Made by a program: the position numbers and the translations under genes | Shown here: positions 16,452 to 25,466 of the stretch, one piece after another | Numbering within the stretch: position 1 is the stretch's first letter | How the letters are laid out: every line of letters begins with the position of its first letter | NCBI GenBank assembly: GCA_963715625.1 | Contig: OY970260.1 | Span: 2,542,001 to 2,606,000, forward strand | Reading direction: 5' to 3' | Source: VRUE01 sp963715625 | GTDB lineage: Bacteria; Actinomycetota; Thermoleophilia; Solirubrobacterales; 70-9 | Length of the DNA: 64,000 nucleotides | The notes under the pieces: model-generated | Told to the model about the DNA's origin: nothing | What the model saw: the letters and a program-made list of their open reading frames with translations, nothing else | The model's database searches: none

Positions 16452-17339
16452 GTGAGCATCGAGGTCACCTCGCTGCCGGACGCCGAGCCGCGGCCGCGGC
16501 ACGTCGCGATCGGGACGTTCGACGGGGTGCACCGCGGCCACCAGGCCGTGATCGACGCCGCCGACACCGTTCTCACTTTCGATCCCCACCCGCTGGAGAT
16601 CCTGCACCCGGCGGCGCTGCCGAAGCTGATCATGCCCTTCGGGGTGAAGCGCGACGTGATCGAGGGGCTCGGGGTGCGCGAGCTCGTCGTCATCCCGTTC
16701 GACGCGGGGTTCGCCAAGCGAAGCGCCGAGGAGTTCATCGATGGCGTGCTCGTCGAGCGCCTCGGTGCCGAGCGGGTCTCGGTCGGGGAGAACTTCCGCT
16801 TCGGCGCCAAGGCCCAGGGCGACCCGGCGATGCTTGCGAGCCGCCCGGAGTTCGAGACGCGGGTCGTGCCGCTGGTCGAGGTCGACGGCGAGACGGTCTC
16901 CTCGACCCGGATCCGGGCGCTGGTCGCCGCCGGCGACATGGAGGGCGCCCGGCACTGCCTCGGCGCCCCCTTCATGGTCGAGGGCGAGGTGATCGGGGGC
17001 GACCAGCGGGGGCGCGAGCTGGGCTTCCCGACCGCCAACCTCGTCCCCGACGACCGCCTCGCGATCCCCGGCCACGGCGTCTACGCGGCCTTCGCCAACG
17101 GGGTGCCCGCCGCCGTCAACGTCGGGGTGCGACCCACCTTCGAGACGGGGCGCGGGGTGTTGATCGAGACCTACCTGATCGACTTCGACGGAGACCTCTA
17201 CGGCAGCAACTTGCGGGTCGCCTTCGTCGCCCGCCTGCGTGGCGAGAAGCGCTTTGCCGGGGTCGAGGAGCTGATCGCCCAGATGCGTGCCGATGTCGAG
17301 GAGGCGAAGCGGGTCTGTGCTAGCTTCCAGCGGCCGTGA
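16452..17339 (+). CDS. ribF: Bifunctional riboflavin kinase / FAD synthetase
   Basis: Converts riboflavin to FMN and FMN to FAD. 295 aa. The N-terminal nucleotidyltransferase domain has IGTFDGVHRGHQ and the segment VSSTRIRALVAAGD; the C-terminal kinase domain has GRELGFPTANL and GVYAAFANG. GTG start at 16452 is preceded by GGAAGGGG, which partly belongs to the palindromic repeat. The stop lies inside a hairpin that also precedes rpsO. Confidence 0.95.
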   Translation: MSIEVTSLPDAEPRPRHVAIGTFDGVHRGHQAVIDAADTVLTFDPHPLEILHPAALPKLIMPFGVKRDVIEGLGVRELVVIPFDAGFAKRSAEEFIDGVLVERLGAERVSVGENFRFGAKAQGDPAMLASRPEFETRVVPLVEVDGETVSSTRIRALVAAGDMEGARHCLGAPFMVEGEVIGGDQRGRELGFPTANLVPDDRLAIPGHGVYAAFANGVPAAVNVGVRPTFETGRGVLIETYLIDFDGDLYGSNLRVAFVARLRGEKRFAGVEELIAQMRADVEEAKRVCASFQRP

Positions 17340-17366
17340 GTTCCCCTGGGGCGACGGCGCTTTTTT
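17329..17366 (+). promoter_or_regulatory. Terminator-like hairpin in the rpsO leader
   Basis: AGCGGCCGT (17329-17337) pairs with ACGGCGCT (17354-17361) with one bulged G; an inner CCCC-T-GGGG (17343-17351) can also pair. Six T follow (17361-17366), and the rpsO ATG is 4 nt further on. It overlaps the ribF stop. This may be an attenuator or the S15 autoregulation site. Confidence 0.65.
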
Positions 17367-17370
17367 CGAG

Positions 17371-17640
17371 ATGAGCCTGGCCAAGGAGAAAAAGAGCGAG
17401 CTGATCGGCAAGTACGGCCGCGCCGACGGCGACACCGGCTCGGCCGAGGTCCAGGTCGCCCTGCTCACCGAGCGGATCAACGAACTCACCGAGCACCTCC
17501 GCACCCACGCCAAGGACCACCACTCGCGCCGGGGCCTGCTGATGCTGGTCGGCAAGCGCCGCCGCATGCTGCGCTACCTCGAGCGCCACGACCTCGAGCG
17601 CTACCGGGCGCTCGTCGCCGAACTCGGCCTGCGCCGATGA
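17371..17640 (+). CDS. rpsO: Ribosomal protein S15
   Basis: 89 aa, exact family size. Shows the S15 signature: TGSAEVQVALLTERINELTEHL, HSRRGLLMLVGKRRRMLRYL. It binds 16S rRNA helix 22 and organises the platform. ATG 17371 gives the standard N-terminus (SLAKEKKSELI). No good Shine-Dalgarno lies upstream; instead a hairpin with a T6 run abuts the start. Overlaps the next gene by 4 nt. Confidence 0.96.
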   Translation: MSLAKEKKSELIGKYGRADGDTGSAEVQVALLTERINELTEHLRTHAKDHHSRRGLLMLVGKRRRMLRYLERHDLERYRALVAELGLRR

Positions 17641-18095
17641 TCGGAGCCGGCAAGCCGGCGCCCGACTTCACCCTGCGCAACGAGAAAGGCGAGAAGGTCT
17701 CGCTCGCCGACTTCCGCGGCCGCAAGGTCCTCCTCGTCTTCTACCCGATGGACTTCAGCCCGGTCTGCAGCGACCAGCTCTCGCTCTACCAGGAGGTGAA
17801 GCCCGAGATCGAGGCCAAGGGCGTGACGATGCTCGGCATCAGCGTCGACCACGGCTTCGCCCACCGGGCCTTTCAGGAGTCCCTCGGCATCGACACCCAG
17901 CTGCTCGCCGACTTCGAGCCCAAGGGCGGGGTGGCGCGTGCCTACGGCGCCTACATCGAGAAGTTCGGCCACGCCAACCGCTCCCTGGTCCTCGTCGACG
18001 AGGAGGGCACGGTCGAGTGGGTGCACGAGTCCCCGACCCCGCTCGAGATCCCAGGGGCTAACCTGATCTTCGATGCGCTGAGCCCTGCCTCCTGA
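17637..18095 (+). CDS. Peroxiredoxin, AhpE/1-Cys-like
   Basis: 152 aa thiol peroxidase that should reduce peroxides. Peroxidatic Cys44 sits in FYPMDFSPVCSDQ, the AhpC/TSA signature, and no second cysteine is present, which fits a 1-Cys enzyme needing an external thiol. The downstream DsbA-like gene could be related to its reduction, but that is inference. Starts inside the rpsO stop (ATGA). A second, 2-Cys peroxiredoxin (Bcp) is at 56619. Confidence 0.9.
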   Translation: MIGAGKPAPDFTLRNEKGEKVSLADFRGRKVLLVFYPMDFSPVCSDQLSLYQEVKPEIEAKGVTMLGISVDHGFAHRAFQESLGIDTQLLADFEPKGGVARAYGAYIEKFGHANRSLVLVDEEGTVEWVHESPTPLEIPGANLIFDALSPAS

Positions 18096-18111
18096 GCTGA
18101 CCAGCGCCCCC

Positions 18112-18558
18112 GTGCCGCCGGCCGGGCCGGAGGACCATCGGCGCGGGGAGGGGCCGCTGCTGATCGTCTACGCCGATCTCGGCTGCCCTCACTGCGCCTC
18201 GGCCTGGGCCGAGATCGCCGCACGCGAGGCGACGGTCGTCTTCCGCCACTTCCCGGTCGCCAGCAAGCACCCACGCTCTCCCTCCCTGCACGCTGCGGCC
18301 GAGGCGGCCGGCCTGCAGGGGCGCTTCTTCGAGATGGTCGACTCGCTCTACGCCGATCGCGGCCACGTCGACGACCCGCACCTCTGGCAACGCGCCGAGC
18401 GCCTCGGCCTCGACCTGGAGCGCTTCGAGGCCGATCGCCGCTCCGACGCCGTCGCCGCTCGCGTGCGGCGCGACTTCGAGTCCGGCATCCGCGCCGGCGT
18501 CACCGCCACCCCCGCCATCTTCCCCCCGAAGGGCGTGTCTGATCTTGGGGGTGCATAA
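18112..18558 (+). CDS. DsbA-family thioredoxin-fold protein, C-terminus cut short
   Basis: 148 aa. Active-site CPHC (Cys25, Cys28) in VYADLGCPHCASAW, then the helical insert and the cis-proline segment GVTATPAIF. In relatives the cis-Pro is followed by another strand and a helix of 25-30 residues; here the frame enters an inverted-repeat element at 18531 and stops after ten residues (GVSDLGGA). So the last part of the thioredoxin fold is missing and the protein may not fold normally. The GTG start at 18112 is the first usable one after an in-frame TGA at 18079. No signal peptide is seen, so a cytoplasmic FrnE-like role is possible. Confidence 0.75.
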   Translation: MPPAGPEDHRRGEGPLLIVYADLGCPHCASAWAEIAAREATVVFRHFPVASKHPRSPSLHAAAEAAGLQGRFFEMVDSLYADRGHVDDPHLWQRAERLGLDLERFEADRRSDAVAARVRRDFESGIRAGVTATPAIFPPKGVSDLGGA

Positions 18559-18582
18559 GACCCCGTTAGGTCAGACATGCCC
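18531..18582. repeat. 52-bp inverted-repeat element before pnp
   Basis: Outer arms GGGCGTGTCTGA (18531-18542) and TCAGACATGCCC (18571-18582), 11 of 12 paired; inner arms GGGGT (18548-18552) and ACCCC (18560-18564). It supplies the last codons and stop of the DsbA-like gene. Confidence 0.8.
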
Positions 18583-18678
18583 CCGTGGCGGGGTGCGTGT
18601 ACCCTCTTTTCCGAAAGAGAACGAGAGTTCTGAAAGCAGATGGCCGCCAATCCGGGTGGCCGGAGGTAGGACAACTAA
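18583..18678 (+). promoter_or_regulatory. pnp leader with two small hairpins and ribosome-binding site
   Basis: CTCTTTTCCGAAAGAG (18604-18619) can form a short hairpin, and GGCCGCC/GGTGGCC form a second just before GGAGG (18662-18666). The ATG is 12 nt after GGAGG. A TACCCT sequence near 18600 could be a -10 box. Leader hairpins are known to mediate PNPase autoregulation in other bacteria; that it happens here is inference. Confidence 0.4.
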
Positions 18679-20922
18679 ATGAGCATGTTTGACGTAACCC
18701 GCGTTTCGGCGGATGTCGGCGACAGCCAGATTTCCTTCGAGACCGGAAAACTCGCGAAGCAGGCGGGCGGCGCGGTCATGGTGCAGTCGGGCGAAACGAT
18801 GGTGCTCTGCACCGCGACCGTCGGCAACCTGCGCGACGTGGACTTCCTTCCCCTCACCGTCGACGTCGAGGAGCGGATGTACGCCGCGGGCAAGATCCCG
18901 GGCTCGTTCTTCCGCCGCGAGGGTCGCTCGGGCGAGAAGGCGACGCTGACCGCGCGCATGATCGACCGGCCGGTCCGGCCGCTCTTCCCGAAGGGCTGGC
19001 ACTACGAGACCCAGCTCGTCGCGATCCCGACTTCGGTGGACCAGATCCACCCCTACGACATCCTCGCCATGAACGGCGCCTCCGCGGCGCTGGCGATCTC
19101 CCCGGTTCCCGTCGCCGCCCACGTCGGCGCGGTGCGGGTCGGCAAGCTCGACGGCGACTTCGTCGTCAACCCCTCCGAGGAGGACCACGCCGAGCTCGAG
19201 CTCGACCTGATCGTCGCCGGCACCGACGAGGCGATCCTGATGGTCGAGGCCGGCGCCAGCGGCGTCACCGAGCAGGAGATCCTCGACGCGCTCGACATCG
19301 CCCACGGCGAGATCAAGAAGCTCGTGGCGGCGATGGAGGAACTGCAGCAGAAGGCCGGCAAGGAGAAGATGGAGGTCGAGGCGCCCAGCATCGACGAGGG
19401 CCTGATCGACGAGATCCGCTCTTCGCATGGCAAGGCGCTGGTCGAGGCGATCGCGACCAAGGGCAAGCTCGAGCGCTACGAGGCGATCGACGCGGTCAAG
19501 GATGAGGTGGTCGCCGAGTACGCGCCCGAGACCGACGACGACGACGCCGACGCCGCGCGGAAGCCCGAGGTCACGGCCGCCTTCGCCCAGATCGAGAAGG
19601 ACACGATCCGCAAGGCGATCGCCGTCGACAAGAAGCGCCCCGACGGTCGCGCCTCCGACGAGATCCGCCCGATCGAGTGCGAGGTAGACATCTCGCCCCG
19701 GGTCCACGGCTCAGCCTTGTTCACCCGCGGCGAGACGCAGATCCTCTCCAACGCGGCTCTCGGCACGACGCGCATGGACATGCGCATCGACACGCTGGGC
19801 CTGGAGACCTCGAAGAAGTTCTGGCACCACTACAACTTCCCGCCCTTCTCGGTCGGGGAGGCCGGCTTCATGCGCGGCCCCAAGCGCCGCGACATCGGCC
19901 ACGGCGCGCTCGCCGAGCGGGCGCTGGTGGCGACGATCCCCGGCGAAGAGGACTTCCCCTACGTGATCCGGGTCGTCTCGGAGACGCTCGAGTCCAACGG
20001 CTCCTCCTCGATGGGGTCGGTATGCGCCTCCTCGATGGCCCTGCAGGCTGCGGGCGTCCCGGTCAGCGCACCGGTCGCCGGCGTGGCGATGGGGTTGATC
20101 AAGGAGGGCGAGGACTACATCGTCCTCACCGACATCGCCGGCGTCGAGGACCACCTCGGCGACATGGACTTCAAGGTCGCCGGCACCGCGGACGGGATCA
20201 CCGCCCTGCAGATGGACATCAAGATCACCGGCGTCACCTTCGAGATCCTCACCGACGCCCTGGAGCAGGCCAACAAGGGCCGCCAGTTCATCCTCGGCAA
20301 GATGGCCGAGGCGATCGACGGCCCCCGCGAGCAGCTCTCCCAGCACGCGCCGCGGATCGAGGCGATCAAGATCGACCAGGAGAAGATCGGCGCCGTGATC
20401 GGCAAGGGCGGCGAAACGATCCGCGGGCTCTGCGAGGAGTTCGAAGCCGAAATCGACGTCGAGGACGACGGCACGATCCGCATCTATGCCCCGACCGGCT
20501 CGCTGGTCGAAGCCTGCGTCGCCCGCATCCAATCGATGACCAAGGAGGCCGAGATCGGCGACCGCTACAGCGCCGCCAAGGTCGTCAAGACGACCACCTT
20601 CGGCGCCTTCGTCGAGCTGGTCAAGGGCACCGACGGGCTGCTGCACATATCCAACGTCAAGCCCGGCGAGCGGGTCGACTCGGTCGACGACGTCCTCACC
20701 GCAGGCGAGGAAATCGACGTGACCGTGGTCGAGGTCGACCGCGAGCGCGGCCGGATCGGGCTGCGGCTCTCCGACGACCCCTCGGTCGCCGGCAAGAGCC
20801 CGGAGGAGCTGGCCACGGTCGGCTCCGGCGACGGCGGCTCGCGGCGCAACGGCGGCGACCGGGGCGGTCGCGGCGGTGGACGCGAGCGGCGCCCCCGACG
20901 CGACCGTGAGCGTCGCGACTAG
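18679..20922 (+). CDS. pnp: Polyribonucleotide nucleotidyltransferase (PNPase)
   Basis: 747 aa 3'-5' phosphorolytic exoribonuclease, trimeric. Two RNase PH-like domains (first from residue 10; second from about 300 with FTRGETQIL and GFMRGPKRRDIGHGALAERAL), then KH (IGAVIGKGGETIRGL) and S1 (TTFGAFVELVKGTDGLLHIS). The tail is Arg/Gly-rich (GGDRGGRGGGRERRPRRDRE), probably RNA-binding. RNase J lies 2.9 kb downstream. Confidence 0.97.
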   Translation: MSMFDVTRVSADVGDSQISFETGKLAKQAGGAVMVQSGETMVLCTATVGNLRDVDFLPLTVDVEERMYAAGKIPGSFFRREGRSGEKATLTARMIDRPVRPLFPKGWHYETQLVAIPTSVDQIHPYDILAMNGASAALAISPVPVAAHVGAVRVGKLDGDFVVNPSEEDHAELELDLIVAGTDEAILMVEAGASGVTEQEILDALDIAHGEIKKLVAAMEELQQKAGKEKMEVEAPSIDEGLIDEIRSSHGKALVEAIATKGKLERYEAIDAVKDEVVAEYAPETDDDDADAARKPEVTAAFAQIEKDTIRKAIAVDKKRPDGRASDEIRPIECEVDISPRVHGSALFTRGETQILSNAALGTTRMDMRIDTLGLETSKKFWHHYNFPPFSVGEAGFMRGPKRRDIGHGALAERALVATIPGEEDFPYVIRVVSETLESNGSSSMGSVCASSMALQAAGVPVSAPVAGVAMGLIKEGEDYIVLTDIAGVEDHLGDMDFKVAGTADGITALQMDIKITGVTFEILTDALEQANKGRQFILGKMAEAIDGPREQLSQHAPRIEAIKIDQEKIGAVIGKGGETIRGLCEEFEAEIDVEDDGTIRIYAPTGSLVEACVARIQSMTKEAEIGDRYSAAKVVKTTTFGAFVELVKGTDGLLHISNVKPGERVDSVDDVLTAGEEIDVTVVEVDRERGRIGLRLSDDPSVAGKSPEELATVGSGDGGSRRNGGDRGGRGGGRERRPRRDRERRD

Positions 20923-20925
20923 AAG

Positions 20926-22200
20926 TTGAGCGAAGCAGCCCTAAGCACGCTGGGCTCGGGCGTCCGGGTCGTCACCGAGGAGGTTCCCTCGGTGCGGTCC
21001 GTGGCGCTCGGGCTCTGGGTGCGCACCGGCTCGCGCAACGAGACCCCCGCCCAGGCCGGCGTCTCGCACTTCCTCGAGCACCTGCTCTTCAAGGGCACCG
21101 AGCGCTTCTCGGCGATCGAGATCGCCGAGCGCCTCGACGGCCTCGGCGCCTCGGTCAACGCGGCCACCGGCAAGGAGACGACGCACATCCACGCCCGCTT
21201 CCTCGACGAGCACACCGAGGAGGTCTTCGACCTGCTTGCCGAGATGCTGCTGGCACCGACCTACCCCGAGGTCGATTCCGAGCGCGAGGTCGTGCTGGAG
21301 GAGATCGCGATGTACGAGGACGAGCCGCAGGACCGCGTCCACGACATCCTCGCCGAAGCGGTCTTCGGCGGGCATCCGCTCGGCAGGCGGGTGCTGGGGG
21401 AGGCCGAGGTGATCAGCTCGGTTCCCGTGCCGGAGATCGAGGCCTACCGCAGCGCCCACTACACCGCGCCCAACGTCGTCGTCGGCGCCGCCGGCAACCT
21501 CGACCACGCGCGCATCGCGGGCCTCGCCGAGCGCCTGGTCCGCCCGCCCGCCGCCGCGGGGGCTGCGCCGCCGCCCCCCGGCCCCGGCAGCGAGACGCGC
21601 CTGCGCTTCTACGAGAAGGACACCGAGCAGTTCCACATCTGCTTCGGGGCCCCGGGCATCACGCGCGAGGACGAGCGCCGCTACGCGCTTGCCGTGCTCG
21701 ACTCGATCTTCGGCGGCTCGAGCTCCTCGCGGCTCTTCATCGAGGTGCGCGAGAAGCGGGGCCTCGCCTACTCGGTCGGCTCCTACAGCGAGCAGTACAC
21801 CGACTCGGGCCTGGTCGCGACCTACGTCGGCACGCGCGAGGACAACGTCGAGGAGGCCTGCTCGATCATCGGCGCCGAGCTGGTGCGGCTGCGCGAGGCG
21901 CCGGCCAGCGGCGAGGAGCTGGCCCGCGCCAAGGAGAACGTCAAGGGCCGCCTCGTGCTCTCCTCGGAGTCGACCGCGGCCCGGATGAGCCGCATCTCGC
22001 GGGCGACGCTGTTCGGCCTGCCGATCGAGAGCCTCGACGAGATGCTCGCCAAGATCGACGCGGTCACCGTCGAGGACCTGACCGCCCTCGCCGGCGAGCT
22101 CTACCGCCCCGAGCGCCTCTCCGCCGCCTGCGTCGGGCGCGAGGAGAGCCGCTTTCGCGAGGCGCTCGGACCGGTCAGCGAGAGCCTGGTGGCAGCGTGA
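20926..22200 (+). CDS. M16 family zinc protease (processing-peptidase-like)
   Basis: 424 aa metalloprotease of the insulinase/MPP-beta family. The inverted zinc motif HFLEH is at His48, Glu51 and His52, with the distal Glu in SEREVVLEEIAMYEDEPQD; a second, inactive-type domain follows with REKRGLAYSVGSY. Start TTG at 20926, 3 nt after the pnp stop, gives the usual N-terminus (LGSGVRVVTEEVPSV). Genes of this family commonly lie between pnp and dapB in Gram-positive bacteria. Substrate unknown. Confidence 0.92.
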   Translation: MSEAALSTLGSGVRVVTEEVPSVRSVALGLWVRTGSRNETPAQAGVSHFLEHLLFKGTERFSAIEIAERLDGLGASVNAATGKETTHIHARFLDEHTEEVFDLLAEMLLAPTYPEVDSEREVVLEEIAMYEDEPQDRVHDILAEAVFGGHPLGRRVLGEAEVISSVPVPEIEAYRSAHYTAPNVVVGAAGNLDHARIAGLAERLVRPPAAAGAAPPPPGPGSETRLRFYEKDTEQFHICFGAPGITREDERRYALAVLDSIFGGSSSSRLFIEVREKRGLAYSVGSYSEQYTDSGLVATYVGTREDNVEEACSIIGAELVRLREAPASGEELARAKENVKGRLVLSSESTAARMSRISRATLFGLPIESLDEMLAKIDAVTVEDLTALAGELYRPERLSAACVGREESRFREALGPVSESLVAA

Positions 22201-22868
22201 TACGGGTCGCCGTATCGGGCGCCGCCGGGCGCATGGGGCAGGCCGTCTGCGAGGCGGTCGAGGGCGCCGGCGACACCGAGCTCGCCGGGAAGGCAGACCC
22301 CTCGCTGGGGGTCGAGCTGGCCGAGGTCCTCGGCGGCGCCGACGTCGTCGTCGACTTCACCACGCCGGAGACGGCCCTGGCCAACGCCACCGCCTGCCTG
22401 CAGGCAGGCGTCCACGTCGTCGTCGGCACCACCGGCTTCGACCTCGACGCCCTGCGGGCCGCGGCCGAGTCCGCCGGCGGTGAGGCGAACTGCTTCGTCG
22501 CCCCCAACTTCGCGATCGGCGCGGTGCTGCTGATGCAGGTCTCCCAGGCGATCGCCCCGCACATGCCGGAGTGCGAGATCGTCGAGCTGCACCACGACCG
22601 CAAGCTCGACGCCCCCTCGGGAACCGCCAAGCGCACCGCCGAGCTGATCGACGCCGCGGGCGGCAACGTCCACCGGCCGATCCACTCGGTCCGGCTGCCC
22701 GGCCTGGTCGCCCACCAGGAGGTCGTCTTCGGCGGCGAGGGCCAGACCCTCAGTATCCGCCACGACTCGATCGACCGCCGCTCCTTCATGCCCGGCGTGC
22801 TGCTCGCGGTGCGCAAGGTGGGCGGCCTGCAGGACCGCTTCACGGTCGGCCTGGAGAAGCTGCTTTGA
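22197..22868 (+). CDS. dapB: 4-hydroxy-tetrahydrodipicolinate reductase
   Basis: 223 aa. Second dedicated step towards diaminopimelate and lysine. NAD(P)-binding SGAAGRMGQAV at the N-terminus, VVDFTTPE and GTTGF in the middle, and the catalytic segment ELHHDRKLDAPSGTA. GTG start overlaps the protease stop (GTGA). Slightly shorter than the E. coli enzyme (273 aa) but motifs are complete. Confidence 0.95.
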   Translation: MIRVAVSGAAGRMGQAVCEAVEGAGDTELAGKADPSLGVELAEVLGGADVVVDFTTPETALANATACLQAGVHVVVGTTGFDLDALRAAAESAGGEANCFVAPNFAIGAVLLMQVSQAIAPHMPECEIVELHHDRKLDAPSGTAKRTAELIDAAGGNVHRPIHSVRLPGLVAHQEVVFGGEGQTLSIRHDSIDRRSFMPGVLLAVRKVGGLQDRFTVGLEKLL

Positions 22869-22893
22869 CGACCTCTCGACCGATCTGCCGCGA

Positions 22894-22899
22894 TACCCT
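22894..22899 (+). promoter_or_regulatory. -10 box of dapA (leaderless)
   Basis: TACCCT with the dapA ATG six bases downstream, so the transcript would start at or next to the A of ATG. No Shine-Dalgarno is present. Confidence 0.55.
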
Positions 22900-22905
22900 G
22901 GCGCC

Positions 22906-23784
22906 ATGAAGGAGATTCGAGGCGTCATCACGGCGATGGCCACCCCGTTCGAGGAGAGCGGGGCGGTCGACGAGGCCGCAGCGCTGGGGCTGGCCACCCA
23001 CCTGCTCGAGCACGGCTCGCACGGGCTGGTGATCTCCGGTTCGACCGGCGAGGCGCCGACGCTGACCGACGAGGAGGCGCTGGTCCTCGTGCGCGCCATC
23101 CGCCGGGAGGTGGGGGACGAGACCCTGCTGATCTGCGGCACCGGGACTAACTACACCGAGCACTCGATCGAGCTGACGAGGGGCGCCCTCGACGCCGGCG
23201 CCGACGCGGCGCTGGTCGTCACGCCCTACTACAACAAGCCCAACCCGGCCGGAATCCTCGCCCACTTCGAGACGATCGCGGCAGCGGTCCCGGAGATGCC
23301 GATCATCGCCTACAACATCCCCTCGCGGGTTGTGGTCAACGTCCCGCCCGAGCTGCTCGCCGAGCTGGCCAGGATCGACAACGTGGTGGCGGTCAAGCAG
23401 GCCAACAACGAGGAGCTGCAGCCGATCGAGGGAATGGACGTGCTCGCCGGCAACGACGAGATCTTCCTCAAGACGCTGGAAATCGGCGGCGCCGGCGGCA
23501 TCCTCGTCGCCTCGCACCTGGTCGGCCCCCAGATGCGCGCGATCTGGACCGCGGCGCAGGCCGGTGACCTCGACACCGCCCGGGAGATCGACGCGACCCT
23601 GCGCGAGGTCTACGCGGCGATGGGCGTGACGACGAACCCGATCCCGGTCAAGGCGGCGCTGGCGATGCTGGGGCTGATCCCGACCGACACCCTCAGGCTC
23701 CCCCTCGTGCCCGCCGACGCGGAGCAGCGAGCGAGCGTACGCGCGGCGCTGGAGAGCGTCGGCCTCACTCCGGTGAACTCCTAG
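22906..23784 (+). CDS. dapA: 4-hydroxy-tetrahydrodipicolinate synthase
   Basis: 292 aa TIM-barrel Schiff-base aldolase joining pyruvate and aspartate semialdehyde. Motifs: GSTGEAPTLTDEEAL, TPYYNKP, YNIPSRVVVNV and the Schiff-base Lys in VVAVKQANN. It follows dapB but has its own likely leaderless promoter. Stop overlaps the rnj GTG by one base. Confidence 0.96.
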   Translation: MKEIRGVITAMATPFEESGAVDEAAALGLATHLLEHGSHGLVISGSTGEAPTLTDEEALVLVRAIRREVGDETLLICGTGTNYTEHSIELTRGALDAGADAALVVTPYYNKPNPAGILAHFETIAAAVPEMPIIAYNIPSRVVVNVPPELLAELARIDNVVAVKQANNEELQPIEGMDVLAGNDEIFLKTLEIGGAGGILVASHLVGPQMRAIWTAAQAGDLDTAREIDATLREVYAAMGVTTNPIPVKAALAMLGLIPTDTLRLPLVPADAEQRASVRAALESVGLTPVNS

Positions 23785-25448
23785 TGCCCGGCGCCAAACT
23801 TCGCGTGCTGCCGCTCGGGGGACTGGGCGAGATCGGCAAGAACATGACCGTGGTCGAGTACGACGGCCGCATCGTCGTCGTCGACACCGGCCTGATGTTC
23901 CCGACCGCCGAGATGCTCGGGATCGACCTGGTCCTGCCCGACTTCTCCTACCTGCGCGAGCGGGCGGAGGACATCGAGGCGATCGTGCTCACCCACGGCC
24001 ACGAGGACCACGTCGGCGCGCTGCCCTACGTGCTTCGCGAGATCGGCTCGCCGCCGGTGATCTACGGCGGGTTGCTGACGATCGGGATGGTCCGCTCCAA
24101 GCTCGACGAGCACAAGCTGGGTGACGCGCCGCTGCAGGACCTCCCGGCGGGGGAGAGGGTCAAGGCCGGGCCCTTCGAGCTCGAGACGATCCACCTCTCG
24201 CACTCGATCCCCGACGCCCGCGGCGTCCTGATCGGGACCGGGCTCGGCTCGGTGCTGGTGACCGGCGACTACAAGTTCGACCAGACCCCGGTCGACGGCC
24301 GCCCGGCCGACATCTCGCGGTTGGCCGAAATCGGGCGCGACGGGCTGCTGCTGCTCTGCGGCGACTCGACCAACGCCGACCGGCCCGGGATCGCGCCCTC
24401 GGAGTCGAGCGTGGGGCCGGCCCTGCTGGAGACCTTCTCCGGCTGCGAGGGCCGCATCGTCGTCACCTCCTTCGCCTCCAACATCCACCGCGTCCAGCAG
24501 GTGATCGACGCCGCGGTGAAGCTCGACCGGCGGGTGGCGCTGGTCGGCCGCTCGATGCGCAAGAACTTCAACATCGCCTCCAACCTCGGCATCGCCGAGG
24601 CGCCCTCCGGTCTCTTCATCCAGCCCCGCGAGATCGAGAGCTTCCCCGACGAGAAGGTCGTCGTGATCTCGACCGGGAGCCAGGGGGAGCCGCTCTCAGC
24701 GCTGCGGCGGATGGCCAACAACGACCACCGCGACGTCGAGCTGCACTCGGGCGACACCGTCGTCTTCTCGGCCACGCCGGTCCCCGGGAACGAGCGTGCG
24801 GTCAACGAGACGATCGACCGCATCTACGAGATCGGCGCCACCGTCGTCACCGCCAAGAACGCGCCCATCCACGCCTCCGGCCACGGCTGGCAGGAGGAGC
24901 TGAAGCTGATGCTCAACCTGACCAAGCCGCGCTACGTGCTTCCTGTGCACGGCGACTTCCAGCGCCTGCGGCTGCACGCCGAGCTGGCCGAATCGGTGGG
25001 AATCGAGTCCGAGCGCATCTTCCAGGGACGCAACGGCCTGCCGCTGGAGATCGACGAGGACGGCGCCCGCTTCGGCGAGGACATCCACGCCGGAGTGATC
25101 TACGTCGACGGGGTAAACGTCGGCGAGCCCGACGACGTCGCGCTGCGCGACCGCCGCGAGATCTCGGCCGACGGGATCTTCCTCGTCGTCGCGACGATCT
25201 CCTCCGAGGACGGCCACGCGATCGCCGACCCGGAGGTCCTCTTCCGCGGCGTCGCCTTCCTCGACGAAGCCGACGCGCTGGTGGAGGAGCTGAAGGACGT
25301 GGTCGAGGACTCGCTCGAGGACGCTGCTTCGGCGGGAACCCGCGAGCTGCACCTGGTCCAGGAAGACCTGCACGACGCGGTGGCGGGCCTGGTCTACAAC
25401 AAGCTGAAACGGCGGCCCATGATCATTCCCGTCGTCGTCGAGGTCTGA
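23784..25448 (+). CDS. rnj: Ribonuclease J
   Basis: 554 aa metallo-beta-lactamase/beta-CASP nuclease with endo- and 5'-3' exonuclease activity in mRNA and rRNA processing. Metal motif HGHEDHVGALP, beta-CASP motifs (FASNIHRVQQVIDAA; GRSMRKN), then HASGHGWQEELKLMLNLTKP and LPVHGDFQRL, and the C-terminal domain. dapA-rnj order is typical for Actinobacteria. The last gene before a repeat-rich 365-bp gap with a terminator. Confidence 0.96.
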   Translation: MPGAKLRVLPLGGLGEIGKNMTVVEYDGRIVVVDTGLMFPTAEMLGIDLVLPDFSYLRERAEDIEAIVLTHGHEDHVGALPYVLREIGSPPVIYGGLLTIGMVRSKLDEHKLGDAPLQDLPAGERVKAGPFELETIHLSHSIPDARGVLIGTGLGSVLVTGDYKFDQTPVDGRPADISRLAEIGRDGLLLLCGDSTNADRPGIAPSESSVGPALLETFSGCEGRIVVTSFASNIHRVQQVIDAAVKLDRRVALVGRSMRKNFNIASNLGIAEAPSGLFIQPREIESFPDEKVVVISTGSQGEPLSALRRMANNDHRDVELHSGDTVVFSATPVPGNERAVNETIDRIYEIGATVVTAKNAPIHASGHGWQEELKLMLNLTKPRYVLPVHGDFQRLRLHAELAESVGIESERIFQGRNGLPLEIDEDGARFGEDIHAGVIYVDGVNVGEPDDVALRDRREISADGIFLVVATISSEDGHAIADPEVLFRGVAFLDEADALVEELKDVVEDSLEDAASAGTRELHLVQEDLHDAVAGLVYNKLKRRPMIIPVVVEV

Positions 25449-25466
25449 CGCGAACGCTCCCGGCGC

